From: Rhodococcus sp. Leaf278 | GTDB lineage: Bacteria; Actinomycetota; Actinomycetes; Mycobacteriales; Mycobacteriaceae | DNA length: 64,000 nt | Direction of reading: 5' to 3' | NCBI RefSeq assembly: GCF_001426085.1 | Contig: NZ_LMRR01000012.1 | Span: 3,318 to 67,317, forward strand | In this document: in pieces, positions 9,355 through 17,311 of the stretch | Numbering within the stretch: position 1 is the stretch's first letter | How the letters are laid out: every line of letters starts with the position of its first letter | Notes under the pieces: generated by a model | What the model was told of the DNA's origin: nothing | The model's database searches: none | The model's input: the letters and a program-made list of their open reading frames with translations, nothing else | Translations under genes and position numbers: made by a program

Positions 9355-10200
9355 GTGAATGCGATCCTGGTAACCGGTGCACACGGCCAGTTGGGCCGAA
9401 GGGTGGTGGCTCTCGCCGCCGAGCGGGGCAGCGGTGCGAAGGTTCTCGCGTATTCGTCCGCCGACCTGGACATCACCGACTCCGCTGCGGTCGCTGCCGT
9501 GGTGACCGCAGGAGCAACGGTGATCAACTGCGCTGCTTACACCGCGGTCGACGCCGCCGAAGCCGATGAGGCCAGGGCCATGGTCGTGAACGCGGACGGC
9601 CCCCGAAATCTCGCACGCGCCTGCGGGCGTGTCGGTGCCCGGTTGATCCACGTCTCCACCGACTATGTGTTCGACGGCACAGCGACCGAACCGTACGAGG
9701 TCGACGCGAAGCCCGCGCCGCAGTCGGCGTATGGACGCACCAAATTGGCCGGCGAGCTCGCCGTGCGCGACGAGTTGCCCGAGGCCGTCGTCGTGCGGAC
9801 CGCGTGGGTGTACGACAACACGGGTAAGAATTTCGTGACCACGATGCAGCGGCTCGAAGGTGAGCGCGACACCCTGTCGGTGGTGAACGACCAGATCGGG
9901 TCGCCCACGTTCGCCCTCGACCTGGCGTCGGGCCTGCTCGAGATCGAAGCCGACCCGTCCGTGGCCGGACGGACCCTGCACTACACCAACGCGGGCCAGG
10001 CCAGCTGGTTCGACCTCGCGCGCGCGGTGTTCACTCACATCGGTGCCGATGCAGAGCGAGTGCAGCCGTGTTCGAGCGCCGAATACGTCGTGCCCGCACC
10101 CCGGCCGGCCTACTCGGTACTCTCGCCGGCCGCCTGGATCGACGCAGGCCTCACGCCGGCGCGCCCGTGGTCGGCTGCACTGACGGCTGCCTTGACGTAG
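9355..10200 (+). CDS. rmlD: dTDP-4-dehydrorhamnose reductase
   Basis: Last step of dTDP-L-rhamnose synthesis. About 281 residues from GTG 9355 (VNAILVTGAHGQLGRRVVAL); a GTG at 9337 is the alternative. Shows the Rossmann motif TGAHGQLGRR, the segment VINCAAYTAVDAAE, the catalytic STDYVFDG and YGRTKLAGE (Tyr/Lys of the SDR active site). Rhamnose is part of the linker that joins arabinogalactan to peptidoglycan. The rhamnosyltransferase wbbL follows 43 bp downstream on the same strand. Confidence 0.93.
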   Translation: MNAILVTGAHGQLGRRVVALAAERGSGAKVLAYSSADLDITDSAAVAAVVTAGATVINCAAYTAVDAAEADEARAMVVNADGPRNLARACGRVGARLIHVSTDYVFDGTATEPYEVDAKPAPQSAYGRTKLAGELAVRDELPEAVVVRTAWVYDNTGKNFVTTMQRLEGERDTLSVVNDQIGSPTFALDLASGLLEIEADPSVAGRTLHYTNAGQASWFDLARAVFTHIGADAERVQPCSSAEYVVPAPRPAYSVLSPAAWIDAGLTPARPWSAALTAALT

Positions 10201-10230
10201 TCGAGGTGAGGGATTCCGTCACTCTCGGGC

Positions 10231-10236
10231 TAGTCT
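10231..10236 (+). promoter_or_regulatory. Putative -10 box for a leaderless wbbL transcript
   Basis: TAGTCT, 7 nt before the GTG at 10244. It would let wbbL be transcribed separately from rmlD. Confidence 0.4.
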
Positions 10237-10243
10237 TGCCCGC

Positions 10244-11155
10244 GTGAGTTCCGAGCTGGCCGTAGTGACGGTGACCTATTCGCCCGGCGAATACCTGGAT
10301 CAGTTTCTGACGTCTCTGCGTGAGGCCACAACGCGCCCCTATCGGGTGATCATGGCCGACAACGGCTCTGTCGACGGCACCCCCGAGGCGGCCGAGGCAG
10401 CTTTCGGCGAGGCCGAGTTGCTGCGTACCGGTGCGAACATCGGTTACGGAGCAGCGGTCAACCGCGCGGTGGCCGCCGTCGACCCGGCTGTCGAGTTCGT
10501 CGTCGTGGCCAACCCCGACGTCCGCTGGCATCCCGGTTCGCTCGACGGACTCCTCGACGCAGCCGCCCGGTGGCCACGCGCAGGTTCTCTCGGTCCGCTC
10601 ATCCGCGAGCCCGACGGCTCTCGTTACCCGTCGGCTCGGTCGGTGCCCGATCTGACGTCGGGCGCGGGACACGCGATACTGGGCAAGCTCTGGCCGAAGA
10701 ACCCGTGGACTCAGCGGTATCGCCAGGAGAACGAGACGGTGACCGAGCGCCCCGTGGGGTGGCTGTCGGGATCGTGCCTACTGCTGCGGCGGTCGGCGTT
10801 CGATTCGATCGACGGATTCGACTCGCGCTACTTCATGTACATGGAGGACGTGGATCTCGGTGACCGGCTCGGCAGAGCGGGTTGGCACAACGTCTACGTT
10901 CCCGGTGTCGAGGTCACCCATTCGAAAGGCCATGCAGCAGGACGGCATCCGGAGGTGATGTTGCCTGCGCATCACACCAGCGCGTACCGCTTCCAGGCCG
11001 ACAGACACGCGCGGACGTGGCAGGCTCCCTTACGATTGGCTCTGCGCGGTGGTCTCGGTCTTCGCTCGAAGATCGTTGTGAACTCGGCGCTTCGGGCCCG
11101 CGCAGTGGACGGACGACTCACGGACGAGAGAACAGAGGCTGGACATGTCGGATAG
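10244..11155 (+). CDS. wbbL: Rhamnosyltransferase for the arabinogalactan linker (WbbL-type GT2)
   Basis: 303 residues, family 2 glycosyltransferase. Visible motifs: AVVTVTYSPGEYLDQF, IMADNGSVDGTPEAAE (nucleotide-sugar binding), VVVANPDVRWHPGS, and YFMYMEDVDLGDRLGRAGW with the acidic catalytic region. The mycobacterial homologue (Rv3265c, WbbL1) transfers rhamnose to decaprenyl-diphosphoryl-GlcNAc. It sits between rmlD, which makes its donor, and a mannose nucleotidyltransferase. Its last 11 bp overlap the next gene. No hydrophobic anchor is evident; the protein is probably cytoplasmic and membrane-associated. Confidence 0.9.
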   Translation: MSSELAVVTVTYSPGEYLDQFLTSLREATTRPYRVIMADNGSVDGTPEAAEAAFGEAELLRTGANIGYGAAVNRAVAAVDPAVEFVVVANPDVRWHPGSLDGLLDAAARWPRAGSLGPLIREPDGSRYPSARSVPDLTSGAGHAILGKLWPKNPWTQRYRQENETVTERPVGWLSGSCLLLRRSAFDSIDGFDSRYFMYMEDVDLGDRLGRAGWHNVYVPGVEVTHSKGHAAGRHPEVMLPAHHTSAYRFQADRHARTWQAPLRLALRGGLGLRSKIVVNSALRARAVDGRLTDERTEAGHVG

Positions 11156-12239
11156 TTCCCCATCGGTCGCCGCACGTACCGATGCAGTCATTCTGGTCGG
11201 CGGCAAGGGAACTCGGCTCAGGCCCCTGACGCTCTCGGCACCCAAGCCGATGCTTCCGACCGCCGGACTGCCGTTCCTGACCCATCTCCTGGCCCGCATC
11301 AAGGCCGCGGGAATCGAGCACGTCGTGCTCGGAACGTCGTTCAAAGCCGAGGTGTTCGAGCAGCATTTCGGAGACGGATCCTCGCTCGGCATCGACCTCG
11401 AATACGTCTTCGAGACCGAACCGCTCGGCACCGGCGGAGGCATCAGAAACGTCCTTCCGCGACTGCGCGCCGAGAACGTCATGGTCTTCAACGGGGACGT
11501 GCTGGGAGGCACCGATCTGACAGCAGTTCTCGATACGCACCGCACCACCGACGCCGATGTCACCTTGCATCTGGTTCGCGTCGGCGACCCGCGCGCGTTC
11601 GGTTGTGTGCCCACCGACGAATCCGGCCGCGTGACAGCGTTTCTCGAGAAGACGCAAGATCCGCCGACCGACCAGATCAACGCCGGTTGCTACGTTTTCA
11701 AGCGCGAGATCATCGAGTCGATCCCGGCCGGCCGGCCGGTGTCGGTGGAGCGAGAGGTGTTTCCTGCCTTGCTCGCCGAGGACAAGAAGGTCTACGGACA
11801 CGTCGACAGCGCGTACTGGCGTGACATGGGTACGCCGGAAGATTTCGTCAAGGGCTCGGCCGATCTGGTCCGCGGCATCGCGCCGTCGCCCGCGCTGCAC
11901 GGAGATCGTGGTGAGTCCCTGGTTCACCCGAGCGCAGGAGTGGCACCGGGCGCACTGTTGATCGGCGGAACCGTCGTCGGCCGCGGGGCCGAGATCGGAG
12001 CGGGAGCTCGCCTGGACGGTGCCGTCGTGTTCGACGGTGCGGTCGTCGAAGCGGGGGCCGTCGTCGAGCGATCCATTCTCGGTTTCGGTTCTCGCATCGG
12101 ACCCCGCGCCCTCGTGCGTGACGCGGTCATCGGCGACGGTGCGGACATCGGCGCTCGCTGTGAGCTGCTCCGCGGGGCGCGCGTGTGGCCCGGAGTCAAG
12201 CTGCCCGACGGCGGAGTGCGCTTCTCCACCGACGTCTGA
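11145..12239 (+). CDS. Mannose-1-phosphate guanylyltransferase (sugar-phosphate nucleotidyltransferase)
   Basis: 364 residues. The N-terminal nucleotidyltransferase domain has the signature VGGKGTRLRPLTLSAPKPML, then MVFNGDVLGG and INAGCYVF; the C-terminal third is a left-handed beta-helix of hexapeptide repeats (PSAGVAPGALLIGGTVVGRG and following). The counterpart Rv3264c makes GDP-mannose, the donor for mannolipids and lipoarabinomannan. The start overlaps wbbL by 11 bp. Phosphomannomutase and mannose-6-phosphate isomerase genes lie 5-8 kb downstream, completing the route from fructose-6-phosphate to GDP-mannose. Confidence 0.88.
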   Translation: MSDSSPSVAARTDAVILVGGKGTRLRPLTLSAPKPMLPTAGLPFLTHLLARIKAAGIEHVVLGTSFKAEVFEQHFGDGSSLGIDLEYVFETEPLGTGGGIRNVLPRLRAENVMVFNGDVLGGTDLTAVLDTHRTTDADVTLHLVRVGDPRAFGCVPTDESGRVTAFLEKTQDPPTDQINAGCYVFKREIIESIPAGRPVSVEREVFPALLAEDKKVYGHVDSAYWRDMGTPEDFVKGSADLVRGIAPSPALHGDRGESLVHPSAGVAPGALLIGGTVVGRGAEIGAGARLDGAVVFDGAVVEAGAVVERSILGFGSRIGPRALVRDAVIGDGADIGARCELLRGARVWPGVKLPDGGVRFSTDV

Positions 12240-12245
12240 CCCGTT

Positions 12246-12272
12246 CTGCTCGTCGCTAGCGGCGGCGAGCAG
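12246..12272. terminator. Probable bidirectional terminator hairpin
   Basis: Stem CTGCTCGTCG / CGGCGAGCAG (one G-T pair) around a 7-nt loop, between the convergent guanylyltransferase and NUDIX genes; it overlaps the last codons of the NUDIX gene. Confidence 0.55.
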
Positions 12273-12822
12273 CGAGGGCGACGAGACGGTCGATCGTCTC
12301 GTGCTCGGCGTTGTCCGGCAGAGCGTCGACCGGCCACCATCGAAGATCCGTCGACTCCTCGCTGCGCACGGCCCGGGCACCGTCCGGGGCGCGGACCAGG
12401 AACCTCAGGTCGAGGTGCCGGGTGGCCTTACCCAGCGAGCACGTGATCGGGTGCGTGTGGGCCGAGAGCAGTACCGGATCGATGACCAGGTCGTCGATCC
12501 CCGATTCCTCGGAAGCCTCACGCAGGGCGGCGTCGACCACCGTGTGGTCCGTCGGTTCGCAGTGGCCGCCCAGCTGAATCCACCGGCCGACCTTCGGATG
12601 AAGGGTCAGCAGCACATGGGTCCCCGATTCGTTCAGTACCAGCGAGGACGCCGTGAAGTGGCCGGCTTCGTTGGCGCGCAGACATGCATCGAGGTTGCTG
12701 TGCAGGAACGCCAGCATGGTGTGGCGGAGCGATTCGTCGTTCGAATCCGACGGTGCCCAGCGGTCGAGTGACGCTCGGACCGAATTCCACAGAGTCGAAT
12801 GAGGCGGCGTCGACGCTGACAC
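12256..12822 (-). CDS. NUDIX hydrolase coupled to fbiB
   Basis: 188 residues. The NUDIX box is GGHCEPTDHTVVDAALREAS followed by EESGI, the GGHxEP form in which the first glutamate lies in the GGHCE segment. A preceding stretch TASSLVLNESGTHVLLTLHP fits the NUDIX fold. The GTG start (12822) is 1 bp after the fbiB stop, so this gene is probably translated with fbiA-fbiB. The substrate is unknown; a housekeeping role or a role on F420 intermediates are both open. The gene is absent from the corresponding mycobacterial locus as I remember it. Confidence 0.85.
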   Translation of the reverse strand: MSASTPPHSTLWNSVRASLDRWAPSDSNDESLRHTMLAFLHSNLDACLRANEAGHFTASSLVLNESGTHVLLTLHPKVGRWIQLGGHCEPTDHTVVDAALREASEESGIDDLVIDPVLLSAHTHPITCSLGKATRHLDLRFLVRAPDGARAVRSEESTDLRWWPVDALPDNAEHETIDRLVALAARRR

Positions 12823-12823
12823 G

Positions 12824-14176
12824 TCAGAGCTCCAGCAACGACGACCCGGGGAGCACCGGATCTCGAACCGTCGACGGCTCGCTGGGGTGCCCTATTGCAA
12901 TGGCTCCCATGGCTTTCCAATCTGCACGCAGTCCGAGTTCGGCGCGCACGGTATCGGCGGCGAAAATGGTCGAGCCGATCCAGCAGCTGCCCAGTTCGCG
13001 GACCGCCAGAGCGACCAGCAGACCCTGGACGGCGGCACCGACCGCCACGGTGAACATCGTGTCCTCCGCGGCTCGACGCCTCTCGTCGGGGTACGAATGC
13101 GCGCCGTCGGGCACACAGAACGGAACGATGATTTCCGGTGCGTCGAACAGAATGTCGCCGCGGCTCAGTCGCGCGGCGATCCGGTCCTCACCGAGGCCGT
13201 CGGCGGTCAGGTCGGCGCGCCACTGCTCGCGCATCGTCTCGAGGAGCCGACGCCGCAGCGCCGGAGTCCTGACCCACACGAATCTCACCGGTCGGGTGTG
13301 GTGCGGGGCAGGGGCGGTGAGGGCGTCGGCGACCGATGCGCGAACGAGTTCGGGATCGACCGAGTCCGAGGAGAACGAGCGCACCGACCGTCTCAGCAGC
13401 AGAGCCTCCTTGCGGCCGCGATCGAGCGCTTCGGCGGTGCCGAGCCAGAACAGGTCGTCCTCGCCGCCGCGCAGGAGAGCGGCCGCAGTGGAACCGTCGT
13501 CGACCGGTGCCAAGCCGCGTACGACGGCGATCGGGACACCGCCCAGCTTGCCCTTCACCAGATCGCCTGCGGCCGCGAGTTCGTCTGCGATCGCGACCTC
13601 GGTCACCACGAGCTCGTTGCCCTGACCGTCTTCGGCCCCGGCGTAGGCGTGCAGAACCGGCAGGCCCGCAGCGCCGATGGCGGCGTCGGTCTGGCCGATT
13701 CGCCACGCCCGCCCCATGGTGTCCGTGACCACCACGGCCACCGTCACTCCCAGTAGGTCGCCGAGAGCTGCGCGCAGGGCCGCGGCACTGGCATCGGGGT
13801 CCTCGGGCAGCAAGGCCAGTTCGCCGCCGTCGACGTTGGAGCCGTCGATGCCCGACGCGGCCTGCACGATGCCCAGCCGATTTTCGGTGATGAGGGTTCG
13901 GCCCTTGCGCGCGACGATGCGCACAGCTTCCTGCTCCACCAGCACTCTGCGGGCAGCGTCTCGCTCGTCCGCGTCGCGCGGAGCCTGCACCAACCGACCC
14001 TCGACCTTGGAGACGATCTTGCTGGTGACGATCAAGATGTCGCCGTCGCGCAACCATGGCGCTCGCTCGGCGATTGCCGACGCCAGGTCGTCACCCGGTC
14101 TGAATTCCGGGAGCCCGGTGATCGGCAGCATTTCGATCGAACCGCCCGGTGCATGATCGCTCGGTACCGGAGACAT
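12824..14176 (-). CDS. fbiB: Coenzyme F420:L-glutamate ligase / dehydro-F420 reductase
   Basis: About 450 residues. The N-terminal half is the F420-0:gamma-glutamyl ligase domain ([70 protein letters not shown]). The C-terminal half is a nitroreductase-like FMN domain ([12 protein letters not shown] ... [12 protein letters not shown]), as in actinobacterial FbiB. Start taken at ATG 14176 ([12 protein letters not shown]) with GAGAG upstream; GTG 14203, overlapping the fbiA stop as GTGA, is equally plausible. It forms an operon with fbiA and the NUDIX gene. Confidence 0.93.
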   Translation of the reverse strand: MSPVPSDHAPGGSIEMLPITGLPEFRPGDDLASAIAERAPWLRDGDILIVTSKIVSKVEGRLVQAPRDADERDAARRVLVEQEAVRIVARKGRTLITENRLGIVQAASGIDGSNVDGGELALLPEDPDASAAALRAALGDLLGVTVAVVVTDTMGRAWRIGQTDAAIGAAGLPVLHAYAGAEDGQGNELVVTEVAIADELAAAGDLVKGKLGGVPIAVVRGLAPVDDGSTAAALLRGGEDDLFWLGTAEALDRGRKEALLLRRSVRSFSSDSVDPELVRASVADALTAPAPHHTRPVRFVWVRTPALRRRLLETMREQWRADLTADGLGEDRIAARLSRGDILFDAPEIIVPFCVPDGAHSYPDERRRAAEDTMFTVAVGAAVQGLLVALAVRELGSCWIGSTIFAADTVRAELGLRADWKAMGAIAIGHPSEPSTVRDPVLPGSSLLEL

Positions 14177-14199
14177 CGAACCGCTCTCGCCCGGATCGA

Positions 14200-15174
14200 T
14201 CACAGGTCGAGTCCGGCCGCGAGCAGCGCGGTACGCGCCATCACCGCGGTGGTCTCGGGGTCGGTCATCAGCAACGGGACCGACTGCACGTCCACGCCGT
14301 CGACAACCGCGGAGTCGGTGGTGTGTACCAGCCACGCATCGAGAATTCCTGTCCCGCTTCGGCTTCCGTAGTGACGGCCGACCGCCTCTGCCGTGGTGTC
14401 GACACCGATGACGGACAGACACTCGTCGGCCATGCCGCGTAACGGCTTACCGTCGACGACGGGGGAGAGGCCGACCACCTTGGCCGCTGTGGTCCGGAGC
14501 GCCCCACGAATACCCGGCACCGCAAGGATCGCGCCGACACTCACCACTGGATTGGACGGTGCCAGGACGACCGCGTCGGCTTCGGTGATTGCGTCCACCA
14601 CTCCTGGTGCCGGAGTTGCCTGTTCGGCACCGATATTGGCAAAACTGTGGGTCGGAATCTGAGCTCGGTAACGAACCCACCACTCCTGGAAGTGAATTGC
14701 GCGTTGCTGTTCACCGCTCGGGTCGTCGGGATCGGTGATGACGACGTGGGTCTCCGACCGATCGTCGGTGACGGGCAGCAACCGGACGCCCGGTTGCCAC
14801 CGGTTGCACAGAGCTTCGGTGACGGCCGACAAGGGAAAACCGGTGCGCAGCATGCGACTGCGAATCAGGTGGGTGGCGATGTCACGGTCTCCGAGTCCGA
14901 ACCAGTCGGGATCGGCACCGTAGGCCGCGAGCTCGTCGCGAGCGTTCCAGGTCTCGGCGATACGGCCCCATCCGCGTTCGGTGTCGATTCCAGCACCGAG
15001 GGTGTACATGCACGTGTCGAGATCCGGGCAGATGCGGAGGCCGTGCATCCACACGTCGTCGCCTACATTGACCACCGCAGTTATCTCGTGCTCGGGGTTG
15101 TCGCCGAACAAGGATTTGAGACCCTGAAGGAACCGCGCGCCGCCGACGCCACCGACCAGAACAGTAACTTTCAC
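14200..15174 (-). CDS. fbiA: 2-phospho-L-lactate / phosphoenolpyruvate transferase of F420 synthesis
   Basis: 324 residues, from GTG 15174 ([20 protein letters not shown]). FbiA joins the activated three-carbon donor to the deazaflavin FO, giving (dehydro-)F420-0. Conserved parts visible: [76 protein letters not shown] lies 8 nt upstream of the GTG, predicting a leaderless message. fbiB follows immediately. It diverges from whiB2, as in mycobacteria (Rv3261, Rv3262 and Rv3260c). Confidence 0.94.
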   Translation of the reverse strand: MKVTVLVGGVGGARFLQGLKSLFGDNPEHEITAVVNVGDDVWMHGLRICPDLDTCMYTLGAGIDTERGWGRIAETWNARDELAAYGADPDWFGLGDRDIATHLIRSRMLRTGFPLSAVTEALCNRWQPGVRLLPVTDDRSETHVVITDPDDPSGEQQRAIHFQEWWVRYRAQIPTHSFANIGAEQATPAPGVVDAITEADAVVLAPSNPVVSVGAILAVPGIRGALRTTAAKVVGLSPVVDGKPLRGMADECLSVIGVDTTAEAVGRHYGSRSGTGILDAWLVHTTDSAVVDGVDVQSVPLLMTDPETTAVMARTALLAAGLDL

Positions 15175-15182
15175 AACGCACG

Positions 15183-15188
15183 AGCCTA
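15183..15188 (-). promoter_or_regulatory. Putative -10 box for a leaderless fbiA transcript
   Basis: TAGGCT on the minus strand, 8 nt before the GTG at 15174. Confidence 0.4.
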
Positions 15189-15362
15189 GTGGGGTTGCAG
15201 CAGTGCCGGGCGAGCGCCCACCCGGTGCTGAGCCCGACGAGCGGACCGTGTGCAGGTGCCATAACAGCCGCGACACGCACGGGACGGGCTCCGATTCGGG
15301 GAGACAGCCGATTTCGGGCATGGGATGGTATTGGATTTGCGCGATCGGCTTGACCGCGACAC

Positions 15363-15386
15363 ACCTGTGCGTGTCTAATCACAGGT
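15363..15386. promoter_or_regulatory. Inverted repeat in the whiB2 upstream region
   Basis: Perfect arms ACCTGTG and CACAGGT separated by 10 bp, 227 bp before the whiB2 start, inside a 424-bp non-coding stretch (15189-15612). A third half-site CACAGGT occurs at 15591-15597 just before the ribosome-binding site. It may be an operator; the binding protein is unknown. Apart from this and the fbiA -10 box I see nothing else in the gap. Confidence 0.35.
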
Positions 15387-15612
15387 ATGTCATTCAGTGT
15401 TCGCAGCACGAGTTCGATTGCAGCGAACCTGGTTTCGAACACTCGTTCCCTTCCTGCTCGTCCTCGCGTGGACGTCGAGTAGAGGTCGAGAGTTGGACGA
15501 GCGCATGTGCGCTCGGACTCGCCAGTTCGACCGAATACCTGCGCGGGGCAAGGTATCCGAGCACACGAAGACCGAAAGTATCTGCGCTACCACAGGTGAG
15601 GAGGCGGAAGCG

Positions 15613-16125
15613 ATGTATGACGAGCACGTGACACGTGATCAGCGGGGCGGACCCACTGCACACCTCAGCGCAGTCGACGACGCGCCGCAGACCGAGTCCG
15701 TCGACGGGGCAGATTCGAGCGTCACGTCCGACGCGGGTTCTGCGTACGTGGCGCGAACGACCGAGACGCACATCGAGACCGACACCGATACCGACAACGA
15801 TGTCGAATCCGATGCCGACCTGATGCCGTTCGTTGCCGAGTCGGTTCCGCCGGCCAAGCCGTTCCTCAGTCTCGTTGCAGGTTTCGACGAGATGTTCGAG
15901 GAGATCGAGGATCAGTGGCAGGAGCGCGCACTGTGCGCGCAAACCGATCCAGAGGCCTTCTTCCCGGAGAAGGGTGGCTCGACCCGCGAGGCGAAGCGAA
16001 TCTGTCTCGGCTGCGAGGTCAAGGACGAATGCCTCGAGTACGCACTCGCCAACGACGAGCGGTTCGGAATCTGGGGTGGGCTGTCGGAGCGGGAACGGCG
16101 TCGACTCAAGCGCGGTATCGGCTGA
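15613..16125 (+). CDS. whiB2: WhiB-family iron-sulfur transcriptional regulator WhiB2/WhmD
   Basis: 170 residues from ATG 15613, with GAGGAGG ending 8 nt upstream. A long acidic, low-complexity N-terminus (about 1-85) precedes the WhiB domain: Cys108, Cys131, Cys134 and Cys140 (C-x22-C-x2-C-x5-C) ligate a [4Fe-4S] cluster, followed by the turn FGIWGGLSERERRRLK. WhmD/WhiB2 is needed for septation and cell division in mycobacteria. The N-terminal extension is rich in Asp, Thr and Glu. The gene diverges from fbiA as in M. tuberculosis. The protein likely acts with the housekeeping sigma factor. Confidence 0.93.
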   Translation: MYDEHVTRDQRGGPTAHLSAVDDAPQTESVDGADSSVTSDAGSAYVARTTETHIETDTDTDNDVESDADLMPFVAESVPPAKPFLSLVAGFDEMFEEIEDQWQERALCAQTDPEAFFPEKGGSTREAKRICLGCEVKDECLEYALANDERFGIWGGLSERERRRLKRGIG

Positions 16126-16161
16126 GCCCTGCGCAGTCATTCGGTTGTCCTCGGCCCGTAG

Positions 16162-16647
16162 TCATTCCGGGGCGCTGTTCGGATCCACCTCGTCCGGATC
16201 GATCCCGAGATACGTTGCTACTTGCTCCACCAGAACCTCGAACAACAGGTCTTCCAGATCTTCGGGGTGTTTTGCGCGACGTTCGAGCGGTCGCCGGAAC
16301 AACACCACCCTGGCGCGTGTCGTCTCTCCGCGCTTGTCTATCCCGGCGGGCACCAACCGCGACAGCGGCACCGGACCTTCGGCCACGACTTCGGGTGGCC
16401 ATGTCACGGACTCCGGGTCCAGCGCTCTGATCTTGGGCACGTCGTCGACGGCGATGTCCAGCTTCGAGAGCTTGTCGTGCCACCGATGATCGATTCGCGC
16501 GAACGCGTCGAGCACCAGTCGGTCGAACTTCTCCGCCCGTGAACGTCTGGCCGGGATGTCCTCGGGCAGAACCGGTCCGCGGATGCCGCGGCCGTGCCGT
16601 GCCACGGACCGAGAGGTGATCCTGCGCGCGGAGGGGAATCGAGGCAT
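16162..16647 (-). CDS. Metallopeptidase-like (zincin fold) family protein, active site degenerate
   Basis: 161 residues, basic N-terminus. It belongs by context and sequence to the actinobacterial zincin-like family next to whiB2 (Rv3259). At the position where related proteins carry HExxH, this protein reads LVEQVATYLGID, so the zinc-binding histidines are missing. It is either a non-catalytic member or has another role. The reading frame is otherwise intact. It converges with whiB2 and diverges from the DUF3499 gene. Function unknown. Confidence 0.7.
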   Translation of the reverse strand: MPRFPSARRITSRSVARHGRGIRGPVLPEDIPARRSRAEKFDRLVLDAFARIDHRWHDKLSKLDIAVDDVPKIRALDPESVTWPPEVVAEGPVPLSRLVPAGIDKRGETTRARVVLFRRPLERRAKHPEDLEDLLFEVLVEQVATYLGIDPDEVDPNSAPE

Positions 16648-16707
16648 GGGGGGAGGTTATCGCGCGCGTCCGGTGTGTCGGTCGTTCGGTCGGTTGCACC
16701 TACCGGA

Positions 16708-16713
16708 TAGTCT
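16708..16713 (+). promoter_or_regulatory. Putative -10 box for a leaderless DUF3499-gene transcript
   Basis: TAGTCT, 6 nt before the GTG at 16720. Confidence 0.4.
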
Positions 16714-16719
16714 GCATTC

Positions 16720-17127
16720 GTGAGATCACTGCGTGGCTGCTGCAGGCCTGGTTGCAACCGTTCTGCTGTCGCAACGCTCACATATGTCTACTCCGATTCC
16801 ACCGCGGTCGTCGGGCCGCTGGCCACCGTGGACGAGCCTCATTCGTGGGATCTGTGCGAGATACACGCGTCGACGACCACCGCGCCGAAGGGCTGGGAGC
16901 TCGTACGGTACGAGGGCGGCTACTCGACGTCGACACCCGACGAGGACGACCTGACGGCACTGGCCGAGGCGGTTCGTGAGGCCGGCCGCGGCGATCGCGT
17001 CCGCTCCGAGGACCGTGAGATCGATCGGTCCGCGTCTCGTCCGTCCGACGGTGAACGTCGATCCGCCCCGGCCGTCCGGACCGGCAGGCGCGGCCACCTT
17101 CGAGTTCTTCCCGATCCCACGTCCTGA
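16720..17127 (+). CDS. DUF3499 family protein (Rv3258c-like)
   Basis: 135 residues. Starts VRSLRGCCRPGCNRSAVATL; the clustered cysteines (CCRPGC, then DLCEIHA about 35 residues later) suggest a small zinc-binding fold. The first 80 residues are conserved in the family, including TYVYSDSTAVVGPLA and APKGWELVRYEG; the C-terminus is charged and variable. Function is unknown. Position between whiB2 and phosphomannomutase matches mycobacteria. The leaderless-type promoter supports the GTG start. Confidence 0.82.
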   Translation: MRSLRGCCRPGCNRSAVATLTYVYSDSTAVVGPLATVDEPHSWDLCEIHASTTTAPKGWELVRYEGGYSTSTPDEDDLTALAEAVREAGRGDRVRSEDREIDRSASRPSDGERRSAPAVRTGRRGHLRVLPDPTS

Positions 17128-17311
17128 GCCACCGCGCGCACCGGTGTGGTGTAGCGACGTCCGACTGGCCGGTCCGACTGGCGTCTGGCAAGGTTTTCCA
17201 GCAGAACCGAAACGGTCGGTGCCGTTCTGCCGATACTGGTGCGGACGCACCGTCACACGCTCGACGACGCCGGTGTGCGGCGTCGCAAGAACGATCACCA
17301 GGAGAATCTTC

